This document shows positions 8,435 to 23,100 of a stretch of 64,000 nucleotides of DNA, in pieces. A program made the translations under genes and the position numbers. Source of the DNA: Brachypterus glaber (lineage: Eukaryota > Arthropoda > Insecta > Coleoptera > Kateretidae); assembly GCA_958510825.1 (NCBI GenBank), contig OY294048.1:32453026-32517025 (forward strand), in the 5' to 3' direction. The notes beneath the pieces are model-generated. The model had not been told where the DNA came from and ran no database searches. It was given only the letters and a program-made list of their open reading frames with translations. Position 1 is the stretch's first letter. The number at the start of each line of letters is the position of its first letter.

Positions 8435-11400
8435 GTAAATGAAACTTTTTTTGTAACACGTTGAGCCCCGGCATGGGCTTAACTTGGCCCTGCTTTAATT
8501 ATAGAATAAAAATTACCACTCAGGCAATAATATTCAGACAGGAATAAACATGAATAGTATGTGTAAGGGAACGTTCAAGTGTTACATAACGCAAATTTGG
8601 ATCATTTTGGACCCCCCTGTAACGCTATTTTGCTATACCATTAACATGGGCGTAACACTACAACTACTTTCTTGAGCATTTTCCAAAGTACAACTAGAAT
8701 TTTCGAAAATAAATTTGGGTTGAACCCCTTCGGTATATTAATATTTGTTCATCTTTTTAAGCTAAAGTTCTGATTACCCCAACACTGCATGACACAGAAA
8801 ACAATATTCCTTTACCATATAAAGAACCAGTATGGTCTGGTTTACCGCAGTCCATTGAGAAAGATTACATTTTTGAAGTGCTGAAAAACGGATCAATAAT
8901 TGAAACCATAAATGTAATGACCAAACCATTTTGGGTATTTGGTAGGCTGGCTAACTGTAATATTTGTATGCAACATCCAACAATATCAAGGTAAGAATAT
9001 ATCTGTGATACACTGAGATAAATTTTTACATCCACATGCATGGGTAATTTACTTGCAGCTGCTGCTTATGTGAATTTACACTCGAAGTGTTAATATAAAT
9101 GCGGTGTGTATTATATTTTTACATCCAGTGTGTAAAGTTTACACCAACGCGTAATTATACTTTTTACCTAAAACCCTTCAATTTATTAAAAAAATAGAAT
9201 AACCATTTTGTTATTTTTTTATTTATGAATAGTGTTTTATGGAAAAACTACGCAACAGAAAAATAAAACGTATATTCGTAATCAGCGCTACAAAAAGTAC
9301 CAATATAAAATAGAAACAGAAAACATACACAAGTCTTAACAACTCAAAATTTGCAGGCCAGTGTTACCACCTAAATAAGTAAAATATTATAAAATATATG
9401 TTTTAAGGATATTGTATTAATCACACCTTTTAAATATTTACTTTTAATCAACACTTACCAATTATTTCTTTGAAAAACCTAGCACACACAAAATTATACC
9501 TACACTCTTACAAACGTAAACAATTATAATGGTCGACAGCCACCAGACTCGATGAAGCAGGGATTCTGGCTTCTCAAGTCACGTGACTAGCTTAACGCTC
9601 GCGATTGGCTGGCTTGTACATCAGAAGTGTGATTTTTACACTTCGCGTGTATTGTTGCTAAAGGTATGTTTATAAAAATACACTTTCTTGAGCTCCGAGT
9701 GTATTGTTGCGGAAGGTATGGATGTAAAAATACACACTCTAGGTCAAAATCACCTCACGTGTGTAGTGTCACATCAATGTTGATGTACATTTATATCAAG
9801 GTGTAAAATTTACACATTTATAGAGTGTATTTTTTTACACCTTTTCAATGTAATTTATTTTTGTGTATGTAATCAACTAGTTATCAACTGTTACGTTTCG
9901 TGACCTTATATTTTTAAGTATACAGGGTTATTCAGAAATAGGGTCATTAATTTTAAGGGGTGATTCTACAAAGGAAAATATAAAAAAGTTCCTATAAACA
10001 TATGTCCTAAAATGCGTCGTAAGGGAGCTAGGCTAAGGACACCACTAGATTGGTGACGCAGTCACTACAGGAAACTGAACTGGAGTTTACATATTTATTG
10101 TCCTTAAGCTAGGCCCCTTTGAAAGTGGCTAAAAAATTTGGTTTTTATTTTTTAATTATAATAATAATATTTATTTCAAAATAGGTAACCTAATACATTC
10201 TTGCTAATATATCACAATATAATATACTATTTTAAATATACATATCACAATTTAAAATTCAATATACATACCACAAATTAAAATTAAGTAACCAATGTAT
10301 CTTTCAGTTTATGTTTGAATGAATTCAGAGATACAGAGCTTTTAATTTCTAGTGGTAACTTGTTATATTCATTGAGTGCTTTGAAAAATAGGTTATTCAT
10401 AGTTCTATTATTATTTGTTCTAACAATGTGAATATTTGCATTTGATCTGGTATAATGATCATGAATTTCATTATTAAAAGTTATAAATTTATTAAAATAC
10501 GTAGGCGTCAAGCCATTTAATACTTTATATATGAATACCATTGAACAGTAGTATGTTTTTACATTTATATTAAACCACTGTAGAGTATTAAGCATTACAC
10601 TGATTGGCGTTAACATACTACATCTGAGAATGATTCGCATGCCGCGATTCTGAAGCCTCTGCAATTCAGCCCTACTGCTAATATCCAAAAGGTACAAAAT
10701 CGTAGCACAGAAATCAAAATGCGGTAATATTATTGCATTGTAAACGTTAATCCTAGTTTTTAAATCTAAATTTGCGGAAATCCTTGAGAAACAAAATAAT
10801 TTTTTTGAAATTTTTTTCTTGATGTATTCAAAATGTTTTTTAAATGCTAAAGAATTATCTACTACCACGCCTAAGTACTTTATTTCTGAAACAATTTCAA
10901 TTTTTTCATTTTCAACATACAGATTGATATTTTCAGTGTTGATATTTTTGACCACACGCGGACCAGCAATTACCATGGCCTTTGTTTTATTAGGGTTAAG
11001 TTTTAACTTATTTATTTTAAAATAGCCCTCTAGTGCTTTTAATAATTCATTCATTCTGTTTATTGCATCAATCAGGTTGGAAGAGCATATTGCGATCAGT
11101 GTGTCATCGGCATACAGGTTCAAAAAGTCGTATAATAGTTTAGAATTAATATCATTAATGTATATGATGAACAACAGTGGTCCCAATATGCTCCCCTGTG
11201 GTACACCTAGTTCGATGTCAATATCAGAGGATTCAGCTCCATCCACCCTTGTAAACTGCTGTCTATCACTAAGGTAATTTATAATCCACTCTATTACATC
11301 ACCAGTAACGCCATAATATTTTAATTTCTTTATTAAAATTTTACGATCTATTGTTTCAAATGCTCTCTTTAGGTCAATGAAGACAGCTATAATAAATTTA

Positions 11401-14400
11401 TGTTTATCTAACATTTTAAAAAACTCAGTGATAGTCAGTTGTAGGGAGGTCTCACAAGAGTGTCTGGCCCTGAATCCAGACTGATTTTCGAAAAATAATT
11501 TATTTTTTTCAAAATACTCAACTAATTGTTTATAAACAACTCTCTCTAATAATTTTTCCACAGTGGGAAGGGTATTTATGGGTCTAAAATTAATAGCTTC
11601 GTTTGTATTAACAATTTTTGGAATTGGTGTTATACAGCTACGTTTAAGCACTTTGGGGACAACACCTTTTTTTAATGACATATTGATAAAGGTTAATAGG
11701 GGTCCACCTATTGTATCAAATATATTTTTTAGAAGTTTTCCACCAAGAACATCATGTGTACTACATTTGTTGTCCAGAGCCCTAACCATACTTTTAAGCT
11801 CATCCATGTTTAATAATTTAAATTTACTTATATTAGAATCTATAACTGGAAGATCATGATGTGACCAATTTTGTGCAACTTCAATAGAATTTGCTATTTC
11901 ACAAACACTTTCAACAAAATATTTATTAAAATTATTTGCTATATCAATAGAATTCTTAGAAACAATAGTGCAGTCATTTAATAACTCAGGAACACTTTCA
12001 GATATAGCAACAAGGTTTTACTTGTAAACTAATCTTAATAAGACCAATCTTCATATGTTATTTTCATGTACTTATTTTAACCAGGGGTGTGCGAAATGTG
12101 GGAGCCTTATCAATTTTTTGACCCAAACTTTTTTCTGTGTGCTTATTTGTGATTTTTTTTAGAATGTGATTCCTCAAGTCAAAATACATAAAAAGGTACT
12201 CTTGTTGTAATACTGTAGGATTAACCGTTTCCGAGAAAAATTGATTTGAAGGTGAAATTTCACGGCTCGAGGGCGAAAAATTAAATAATAAAATGTTGAA
12301 AACCGAAATTTCAATGGTGCAAGGTGGATGTACATCAAAAATCAATCCTAAGGGAGCTATGGTGTTCTAAAAATGCACCATTTTTAAAGGGCCATATTAG
12401 CTTTAATCCCCATTTTTCGACCTACATGTATAGAAACGTTTTTTCTTAGCTTTTAATATAGAATAGAGCAAATATTTCCCAATTAAAATTTAAAAATTGA
12501 GAAATTTCCAAATAAAAAAAAACAACTTTACCCCTGATCGTGATATTTTGCAGCTTTACTAACCCGACCGTAAAATTTTGATGACTAAAAAAAGGTCCTC
12601 ACCTCTGAAAAATTTCCAACCTTTCCAATTTTCCCAAGTAAACAATTTACTGACCAGTTTCCCTTTACCCCTGTGGGAGTGCTTAGAGCTTATTTCGCCA
12701 GGGGGTGCTCAAAATCATTCCAGGGGGTGCTCAGCACACCCCCGGTTACGGACCTGTACAAACTTATCATTTCTATTAAACATTTTGAAATTTCTTTAAC
12801 ATAATATTACAATTTTCGAAAAACTTTTTTGTTGGCAAAGTTTTCACTTATCTAATATGAAACTTTTTTGGACGCCAAATCCGCATTTTTCTTTTATTTT
12901 AGGTATCATGCAATTTTACAGTACAGAACTGAACCGTCTGAAAAGGAGGAGGCGGGGTTTTACATCTACGATTTGGGTAGCACTCATGGAACATTTTTGA
13001 ATAAAAATAGGCTAAAACCAAGAGTCTATACAAGAATTCAAGTAAGTGAAATATTATTAGTTAATAAACATACGAATATGTCATTTTGAGACTATTTTAA
13101 AACTAAACGAATTTAAATGTATTCTTTTTTACTGCTCTACAGAAAAGTAAAAAAAATAAATCTATTAAATATATTAATATATATATATATATACAGAGCG
13201 GTCCAAAAGTCACCCCCCCCTCTTAACTTTTGAACGAGTTGAGATATCGACTTCAAATTTAGAACTCTTAAATAAGACAACTTAAACTATCTTTTAGCAT
13301 ATATTTGATATTTTCAGCTCTTAAAATGTGGGCAGGGGGGCAAGGGAGGACATTTTTTTAAATGGAAAGGGGGGTCGTGTGATACATCATTTTAAAGCTT
13401 ATAAAATTCTCCATTTAACTGTATATTTTTTATTTTTTTTAAACATTTTTTTTTGGGTTTAAAATAGGGTTGAAAATGGGTATTTTTGTCAAAATTTGTC
13501 TAAAAAATCCAAACAATTTTTTAAAAATGCCTAATTTCATAATAAAAAAAGTAAATTATACTTTTAAACTAATTTTAGTTGACATAAATAAAAATTAACA
13601 AAACAAAAACTTAAATATTTATTTTTTAGCACAAAAAACTGAAAAATCAAAACCTTGAAAAACATGTTTAAAAAATTTAAAAATGTATGGTTATATAGAG
13701 AAATTTAAAGGCTTTAAAATGATGTATCACACGACCCCCCTTTCCATTAAAAAAAAATTCCCCCCATGCCCCCCTGCCCACATTTTAAGAGATAAAAGTA
13801 TCAAATATATGCTTAAAGATAGTTTAAGTTGTCTTATTTAGGAGATCTAAATTTGAAATCGATATCTCAACTCGTTCAAAAGTTAAGAGGGGGGGGGTGA
13901 CTTTTGGACCGCACTGTATAAGTTTAAAATTCCCGCTATTTTTAAGCTACAGTGGACTCGGCTAATTGTGACATAGGTTTCTTGATTTCACATAATAATT
14001 GTTTGTAATATTAAAGTCGCTTAAAAAATACAGTTTTATTTGCAAGCAACAATCAGTGTCATATTCAGGTAACCCATAATAGGCCGTTAGATAGTTAAAT
14101 TAATAATATTATCTTTTCTACAAGGTGTTTTTCGCTTTATTCCAAGGTGTCACAATTAAAATAAGAAAAGTTTAATTGTGACACATTTTGGTTTTAACTG
14201 TGACATCTGATTAAATAACGCGCACATGCTTCAAAATAATTTAAAACTTTAATATTGTCTATAATATTGACTTATTTTAAAGGTAAAAATAATAATTATA
14301 CCTATATGAACACTGTTAAAATTTTTAAAAGGATATACCTACATGTATAAATAAAATTTAAGATTTTTGAATAAAATGTGTTTGTTATAGAAAACTTATT

Positions 14401-17400
14401 AATAATAACTCGTAATAACTATGTAGGTAAATTATAAATCGCCTAAATCGATGGTTCTGCCTGGTTTATTTTGCTTTGATGCAGGACGGTTTTTCCACCC
14501 TTTAATGCGCGATATTAAAGTTGTCCTAGGTACATTATATACTTTAGATGCCTTTTTAACTGAATATAGCTTCCTATTAATAGCTTCAATTGCTGTATTT
14601 ACATCCTCCAGTGAGTATGTTTTATTTTTTTTTGAGTTTAGATTTCTGTTTACGTTTAGTCATTTTTATAAGATTCTAAAAAAACGGCATTTTTTACTTA
14701 AACATTTTGTATCTTGGTTTATTTTAATTGTAAATTGTCATGTCACAATTAAAAAAGTTTGGGTGTCACAATTAAAACACATAAATTTTTGAGAGTATAA
14801 ATGTGACATACGCTACAAAACAAAGGTTTGATATTTTAAGGGTATGAAATATAATATGTTTCGTAACTAACTAATAATGGTTATTCCCTTCAAATTTTAG
14901 CTCAATATCTTTATAAACAAAAAAGCTACTAAATTTATAACAAAACTATATGTAATTATGTTTTTTTACAAAAAAAATGTCGACTTGCCAAATCTCTCTA
15001 AATCACTTGCCGATGTCAACAATTTTCTGGAAGGTAGGTTTAATATCAAATACTTAAAATCTGGTATTAGATCAAACGTAGTTGACGCGTATTTCAAATA
15101 AATAAAAAATGTCACAGTTAGCCGCCTGTCACAATTAGCCTAGTCCACTGTACATCATTGGTTAAAAACGTGTCTTTTAACATATAAAATATTGTGACAT
15201 TTTTTGTCTATAACAATGATTGACGGTCGTTAAAGCTAATAAAAGAAAGGAAATTACATAAAAAAATGGTTATACTTAAGGGTATTTTGTATGGTATTGA
15301 AAAGGTACTTTTTTGGTTTATTCTTCATACACTCACTAAATTAGCATGTTCTACATATTGTGCAAACGTAAATTATATTGAACACAAGGAAAACGTCAAA
15401 TTTTTAGGTTACAATTACAACTTAAGTCCTATCCAGAGGCTCGCATAACAACCATTACAAGATACATGACGACACATCAAGTCAATCCTGGCATCGCATT
15501 CTTATGTACCCTTTCCAGGAAATAGCATAATTATGCTATTTATGCGCTCTGTGGTGTAAAACGGGCCGCGTCCCTTACTATCTTGCATAACTGGACGGAG
15601 TATAGTTAGATGTAATATGCCAGTTATACTGGTTAGATGTAATATGCCAGTTATACTGGCATATTACATATAACTATGCTAGGATCAGTCAAGAAAACTG
15701 TTGGATCTAATGACCTATGTATCTCTAGATTCTTTTGATATATAAACTTTCAGTTCTGTATATTATTCTTAATTTTTTGAAGGTATTCTGAACTGTTGCT
15801 TAACCGTCACATATGAAATCCTCCCCCCCCCTCAAAAATGGTTTACCTCCTAAAAAATTTTGATGAATAATAAAAAAGCAAAAATCCGGGCCCCCTCAGA
15901 AACTCCGGGCCCGAGGGGAAACACCCCTCGAGGGCCTTGCTAAGATGCCAAAATTTGAACCCTCGTGATGCAGTGGTAAATATATTCCAAAATTTAATTT
16001 TTTTCGTGGGATATTTACTCATCAAAATTAGCTGCATATTCCTGGGGCAACAAAAAAAAATCCAACTTTTTTGGTTTGAATCACCCGGGTGCACCCTATT
16101 ATAATAAATGCAGGATCCAACCTTAATTTTAAATGCAATTTTTTCTAACCCAAACGTACTCGGGGACAAGTGTATCTATCCTACATAAAAATAAACAACA
16201 TTGGTAGATTTAATGATGGTACTTTTTAATGGTACCAGTAACTGGTACCATTAAAAAGTCCTAACCAATATGGTGCAATTAAAAAAATTGAGTTTTTGAC
16301 CTATAAAAGGCATTTAATTATATGTACATATCAACGTTAATTTTATTTTTTTTGTAAAAGAAATAAGCATTATGTTTTACAACATATGATAATAATTTCA
16401 AATTAAGATTCATCAAATAAGTTTTTCTGTGAACTGTATTTACCACTCTCAATGTCTTGCAATCCACTGAGAACCCTTTCAAAGGCACTTCTATAGTCTT
16501 TTGATACATCATCCTGTTTTTCTTTTTGTGATTTCACTTTCATTTGTAAATGGTCAATTTTTTGTCTGATTTCTTCCATACTTTTCTTCATTTCTTCTTT
16601 ACTTTTCATTTTGGTAGGATCAGTCAAGCAAACTGTTGGATCTAATGACCTATGCATCTCTATAAGATTCTTTTGATACGTAAACTTTAAGTTCTGGATA
16701 TTATTCTTAATTTTTTGAAGGTATTCTGAACTGTTGCTCAGTCGTCTTTTTAAGTCTGCAAATTCGTTTTCTATTTGTTTGTTTTTAACTTTCGCAAATT
16801 CACGCATTTCTTCAGTTTTCTCGAAGATTCTTCTTATTTTTTCTATGGGTTCCAAGTTTGGTGCTGAATGAGAAGCGAACAGATCTAATAATTTTTCACA
16901 TTCGTTTGAGCAGTTTCCTTCGCTGAAATGTACGTGTAATTTTTCGTCGATTTTACTGTTTTTTTGTTCCTTTTCTGTGATAATTTCTTCTGAATTCATT
17001 ATGATATTATTTATGGACAATTTTGACACTTGGTGATTGACAATTTTACATATGCGTACTTATTTGTTTTCTGAAATTAAAACCATGGTTACTTGATTGA
17101 TCAATAACATATATTTATCCAATACATACAGATAATAAGACAATTACCAGCTTTATTTTAAATAGATAAACTCAATAATAACCCCCGCGTGGCTTTTACT
17201 TTATTGAGTGGATAATTATTTATTTTACCCACTCAACTGTCACTTGTCAAATTATTTTCTTGTAAATGTCATTAAAATTTTTAATAAAAATATGAATTCC
17301 TATTTATTGGATAAAATCTTGTATGGCACTCATGGGTAAACCGATATTGCCCTATCGAAAATTAACCTGCTTGGCTCGCAGGTTAATTTTCTCCTGGGCA

Positions 17401-20085
17401 ATATCTTACTTTACCCACTAGTACCATAAATAACTATTATCTAATACATACAGATAATAAGACAATTACCAGCTTTATTTTAAATAGATAAACTCAATAA
17501 TAACCCCCGCGTGGCTTTTACTTTATTGAGTGGATAATTATTTATTCTACCCACTCAACTGTCACTTGTCAAATTATTTTCTTTTAAATGTCATTAAAAT
17601 TTTTAATAAAAATGGCTGACGCCTCGCAGGTTAATTTTCGAGAGGGCAATATCGGTTTACCCATGAGTGCCATACAAGGTTTTGTCCAATAAATAGCTTA
17701 GGAATTCATATTCTTATTAAAAATTTTAATGACATTTACAAGAAAATAATTTGACAAGTGACAGAGTGGGTAAAATAAATAATTATCCACTCAATAAAGT
17801 AAAAGCCACGCGGGGGTTATTATTGAGTTTATCTATTTAAAATAAAGCTGGTAATTGTCTTATTATCTGTATATATTGGATAAATAACTATTATTCGCTT
17901 GTATTCCAAAGCGACATTTTTCGGTTAGAAATGTTAAGTTAAAACTGACATTTTTGTTAAGAGTTTGTCTTTTGTTTTATTATGGCGGGCTCTAGCCCGC
18001 CAAAGTACTTTTTGGGTCCCTCATGAAAAATTGCATAGAGGTTGTGTTCGTCTTTTTTTTTACTGTGGCGGGCGACATATAAATAATAGTTCCATCGTTT
18101 TGGTTGTAATAAGTGTTATTATAAAAAATAGAAAAACCTGGTATTTGAAAGTTCTCTACTTCATCTACGCGCCACGTTTCTGACAAAATTATAATATCTA
18201 TATTTTTTGTGTTTAAAAAGTCAATGTATGTTAAGAACTCATCAAAATTTTTATTAATTTATCTTATAAGATATAAATGTTAAAATAAAAAATGTTAAGC
18301 AATCTATTTTCATTCCAAATTTTACCACACTGGTCTATAGTTAAGTATTCTGTTAAAAACATCTCATCTTTCTCTGTATCCCCTCTTAAATCAATGGCCT
18401 ATAGTATTTAAATCTAACTAAGACCTAGATCTAGTGTCCCTAGGCCTAAGACGGGATGACATAGGAAAAACGGAATAATAACAATAAAGTTTGTTCAATA
18501 TTTCCTTTATTTATTTAAATTATATTAAAATTACCGGGCATTATGAAAATTACCGGGCATTATGAAAATTACCGGGCATTATGAAAATTACCGGGCATTA
18601 TGAAAATTACCGGGCATTATCGCCCTAGGTTTCCTAGGTTGTTATAATGATGTTTATAGCAACTGTTTCTATTAGGTATATAAGTAAATAATTGACTGAT
18701 GAAAAATAAAACATTTTAAAACAACCCCCTGACTTCAACTATATTGGGCATCGATTTTCCCGAAAACTAAAAGAGATAATCAATTTCTGCAAAAGAAATT
18801 TCAAATAAAACAACAGTAGCTATAAAAAGTAGCCCTATATTAAATACATCCCTATACCCCCTCCCACAACTATTTATTGTCATAATATGCCAGGGACGGT
18901 TTTTTCCCCATTTTAGGTTTTTTTTTGGCCCTAGCTAATGATTGTGGGGGTGTACGATTTTTTTGGCCTCGGATTCGGATTCAGCGATCGAAAATACATA
19001 CAATACAATGATACATGGGTCTGGTTCGCTGGTCTGAACTTTTTTGTGGGGCTGTGTAATTTAGATTTTGGCTTTACTCTTTTTTTTAGGTGGGTCATAT
19101 GTTAAAATTAGGGTGCAGTACCCGAAAATATATTTTAAATGGCCCCGAAGAAGATACAGAAGATGAATCAGAGTTCACAGTCACTGAATTGAAACAAAGG
19201 CGTGCTGAAGAACTTAAAAGACGAGAAGAGGAAGAAGCTTTATCCGAGTTAAAGGCACAACAAGAGGAAGGTGAGTTTTGCTTTCTCATTTTCAAAATTT
19301 GGTAAAGGCTGGTATTTTATATTATTACAAGCTTTTATTTAACTTTCAATGTTTGTTATTAATATGTATGGATGTTTGTTTAGGGCAAATCTGCCAAAGG
19401 CTTTTTCGACCACCCGGAAAACGAAAACTTACGACAAAGAACGAAAGAACAAACTAAGACTAAGATGAAGTGACTCTAGGTCTATAGGGTTTTTGAGGTT
19501 ACAAATTGGTATCTTTTTCTATATTTTTGGACCATTTCCTTTTGTTTTTCTTTCTAGCTTTTTTTTACCACGCCATTATCATGGTAATCTGCAGATGTAA
19601 ATTTATTTTTAAAAAATAAATCTAAAATTTCACATTTGAAATCTAATCAAAAAATTGTTTAGTCGTGAAAGTGAAATTTAATGTAAAAAATATCAAAAGA
19701 AATTTAAATCGTTTTTTTTTGAAAACTAATAGTCCTACCATAAAAATGATCAATATGTTTTTGTAGGGAATTAAACTAGGGACACTAGATCTAGGTCTTA
19801 AGTTAGCAAGGTGCCTTCCTAACTAACTCGAACCAGTCTTAGGACTGATAGCTTAATGATGATGATGAATAGTCATGAAATTGGAGAAAATGTAAAAAAA
19901 AGCTTCTGTCTAATAGATAATCTATATGCCTGAATAAAAAATCTTGCATATTTAAAATACCTATTGCCAACAATTTAAAAAGGGTATACCCGTTTTAGCT
20001 AGTTTAATTTTAATTTTTGTTTTTTTTTTATTTTTGTTATGTTATTACTATCCTTGTCATATGGCCATTAGGCTGGAATAAATGC

Positions 20086-20116
<31 letters not shown>

Positions 20117-23100
20117 TTGTTATTTCAGAAGAGCGAAAAAAGAAACTTGAAGAGCGTGGCGTAGACTGGGGTCTCGGAGAGGACGCAGACGAGGAAACTG
20201 ATCTCTCCGAAAACCCATTTGCTCAATCCAATAATGAAGAGCTCTATCTGGACGATCCAAAGAAAGCGCTTCGAGGATTCTTTGAACGGGAAGGTATTTA
20301 TTAATGATATAAATTATATGTGGATCACTTGATTATCAAGTCTTGATTTATCTCGTAATCACTAAAATCACAATTAGTCACTATTTTTATTGCTATAGCA
20401 ACAAAAACAGTCACTATTTATTTTTAAAATTTCTGAAGATACTGAAGCCCCTGTTTTTAAGATTAGACCTACTTAGTAGTTAGTGCATATTTCCCACCCG
20501 TTGCCTATGACAACGGTTGGGAAGTGACAATCAGCTGATTTTACATATCTGCTGTCAGAAAATTAGTAAACGTCAAACACATAACCTCAAATTGACAAAT
20601 TAATTTTAAGATAATTTTTGAGTTTTTTTAATGTTTAGGTGCTAGGTCGTAGGTAAAATAGTAGCAGTGCAGTAAAAACTAGGTTTGCGTACTCTGTGCG
20701 TAATATACTAACTTCACACTGGTGCGATAAAGTACTATTTCCTACGACCTAGTAAGTAGTTAGTGGTTATTTTCCACCCGTTACCATGACAGCAGTCAGC
20801 TGATTTTACATATCCGCTGTCAGAGAATGAGTAAACGCTAACACGAAACGTCAAATTGACAAATTAATGTCAAGACAATTCAGCGTTTTTTTGACGTTTA
20901 GGTGTTAGGTCGTATGAAAAATAGTGTACGCACCACGACGGAAACCTATTTCCGTGCACTTCGATTGTTTATTTTTTTACGAAGTGGAGCCGTGCACTGA
21001 AAATAGGTTCGCGTACTCGGTGCGTAATATACTACCGTAGGATTAATTCCATTTTGAAAGTTTTTTGTAATATTACAAAAACTTTATATTGTGTTAATTT
21101 TTGAAAGTTTTTTTGGGGCCGGTAAACTTACCGAACACACGAATTCTTATTTTTTTTAACCAATAAAAAGTACTTAACTTAAATAGTATTTTTGCAAAAA
21201 AAAAAAATTGCGGATTACTCACAAATTAGCGAGAAATTAATTTTAAAAAAGTGCATTTTCAAGACATAGTTAGGGATTTTAACCGCATTTCAATTTAAGT
21301 TGGTATAATTTTCAGTTAACTAATAAACAGCGTTGTCAGTTTGTACATTTATTTTATTTAAAATAATAGTACAAATTTTAACAAAAAATGTAACGTTAAC
21401 CAACTTCTCCCATTCAAAAAAAAAATACCAAAAGAGCAAACTACCAAACCATTGTTAACGTAAACCAACGCCTCCCATTAAAAAAACACCAAACTACCAA
21501 ACCAAACCATTGTTAACGTAAACCAACTTCTCCCATTAAAAAAAAATACCAAATAACAAAAAACCAACGTAAACCAACGTTAACGTAAACCAACGTTAAC
21601 GTAAACCAACGTTAACGTAAACCAACGTCCATTAAATTGTTCTAACAAAAAACTGAATTTTCCGCACCTAATTATATTCAAAACAGTAAGTTTTAGTAAT
21701 AAAACCAAAAATCAGTGCAAAAATATTGTTAATTTTTCAAACAAGAAATCATTTCGAATAATACAAGAAAACACTTTAAATCAAAATTAAAATCTGACTA
21801 CGCCGCATCTCTGTGCATACGTGAAATATGTCAGCAATATTATGGCGGTTCATAAAATTAATTATTATTTACCATTCTTCTCCATGTAAGTTATTTTTTA
21901 GTAATAAAACAACGTTTTCCGCATCTAATTTTATTTATAATTGTTAATTTTAGTACCACAGTGAAAAATTAGTGCAAAACTAGTCCTATTTTTTGTGTCC
22001 GGTAAGTTCACCGAAACCGTTTTTTTTGCAAAAAAAAAAAATTCTTAATTTAAAATTAAGGTATAGACTTCGAATATGACTGTCGAGAGCAAGGGATGGG
22101 CCAGTATGTGTGTAAAGTAGACCTCCCTATTGATGACGAACATGGACGGCCTGTCGTAGCAGAAGTTATCCATAGTGGGAAAAAGAAAGAGGCGGTGATT
22201 CAGTGTGCGTTGGAAGCGTGCAGACTTTTGGATCGGGCTGGTGTGTTAAGGCAATCTACGCATGGTGAGTAATGGTACAAAAAGTGTAGAAACTAGTATT
22301 TCAAAACGATTGTGAAGACAGGGAAGTTCCGAGGTTTTTGGCTTAGGGGGAGTGAAAGTAAAATTTGCTGAGTGACAATCGAAAGAAAAATTCGCTAGGT
22401 GGAAAAAGCTCATCACTGTTTTCCACCTAAAAAAAACTGATTAATAAAAAAAACTGATACTAAAAAAAATAAGCTAATGACCTCTACTATTTCTATTTTC
22501 CGACTGCCAAACATTTTTTTTTTACTAAAAAAAGATCATCAAACTTGTCCTATCGCCTAATTTTCCGAAATAAGGGCCATCATTTGAGTAAAGGTCTAGA
22601 TATTAATAATTATAGGGCCTTACGTTTGAGCAGCTTCACAGTAACCTAGAAATTTTATTACAATTTTGTTTTATTAGAGTCTCGTAAAAGAAAAGCCAAG
22701 AACTGGGAAGAAAATGATTTCTACGACAGTGATGATGATACATTCCTGGATAGGACAGGAACGATTGAGAAAAAGCGAGAAGCAAGGATGAAGGCCAAGG
22801 CACCACAAAAGGCAGAGACCTACGAAAGTCTAGTAAGATATCTTTCTTATATTTTTTCTTAGCCAATGTTCTATTAAAAATTTTGTAAACATTTTGTATT
22901 ATATTAAATAAAAATATGTTTTTGAACTATTTATCCATCGACCGACGAAACATTTAAAGTTTAGTAAAATTTTAATTTGCTTAACAAACTGCTTACAAAA
23001 AAATATATTTTTTTATTTTCCGGATAGCTTTTAGTTGTGTCTGGCTACATTTGTTGCGCTGATTTCGGAACCTTTCCGTTTTTCTCGATCAGCCCGTGTT

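Larger units (their letters stand above)
19271..20128 (+). other. Kanadaptin intron 4
   Basis: An 858-bp intron holding the right half of the 25-bp inverted repeat (19776-19800) and an (ATT)n microsatellite (about 20085-20114) immediately before the acceptor. Confidence 0.85.

Noticed and set aside
14451..14792. 113-codon plus-strand ORF
   Set aside because: It is the antisense of the pogo HTH fragment, which is the recognisable frame.
17000..17029. Ten extra residues on the nested coiled-coil ORF
   Set aside because: The frame would begin at GTG; the first ATG is at 16999.
18531..18620. CRISPR-like direct repeats
   Set aside because: Units are contiguous 19-mers with no spacers, in a eukaryotic intron; a minisatellite.
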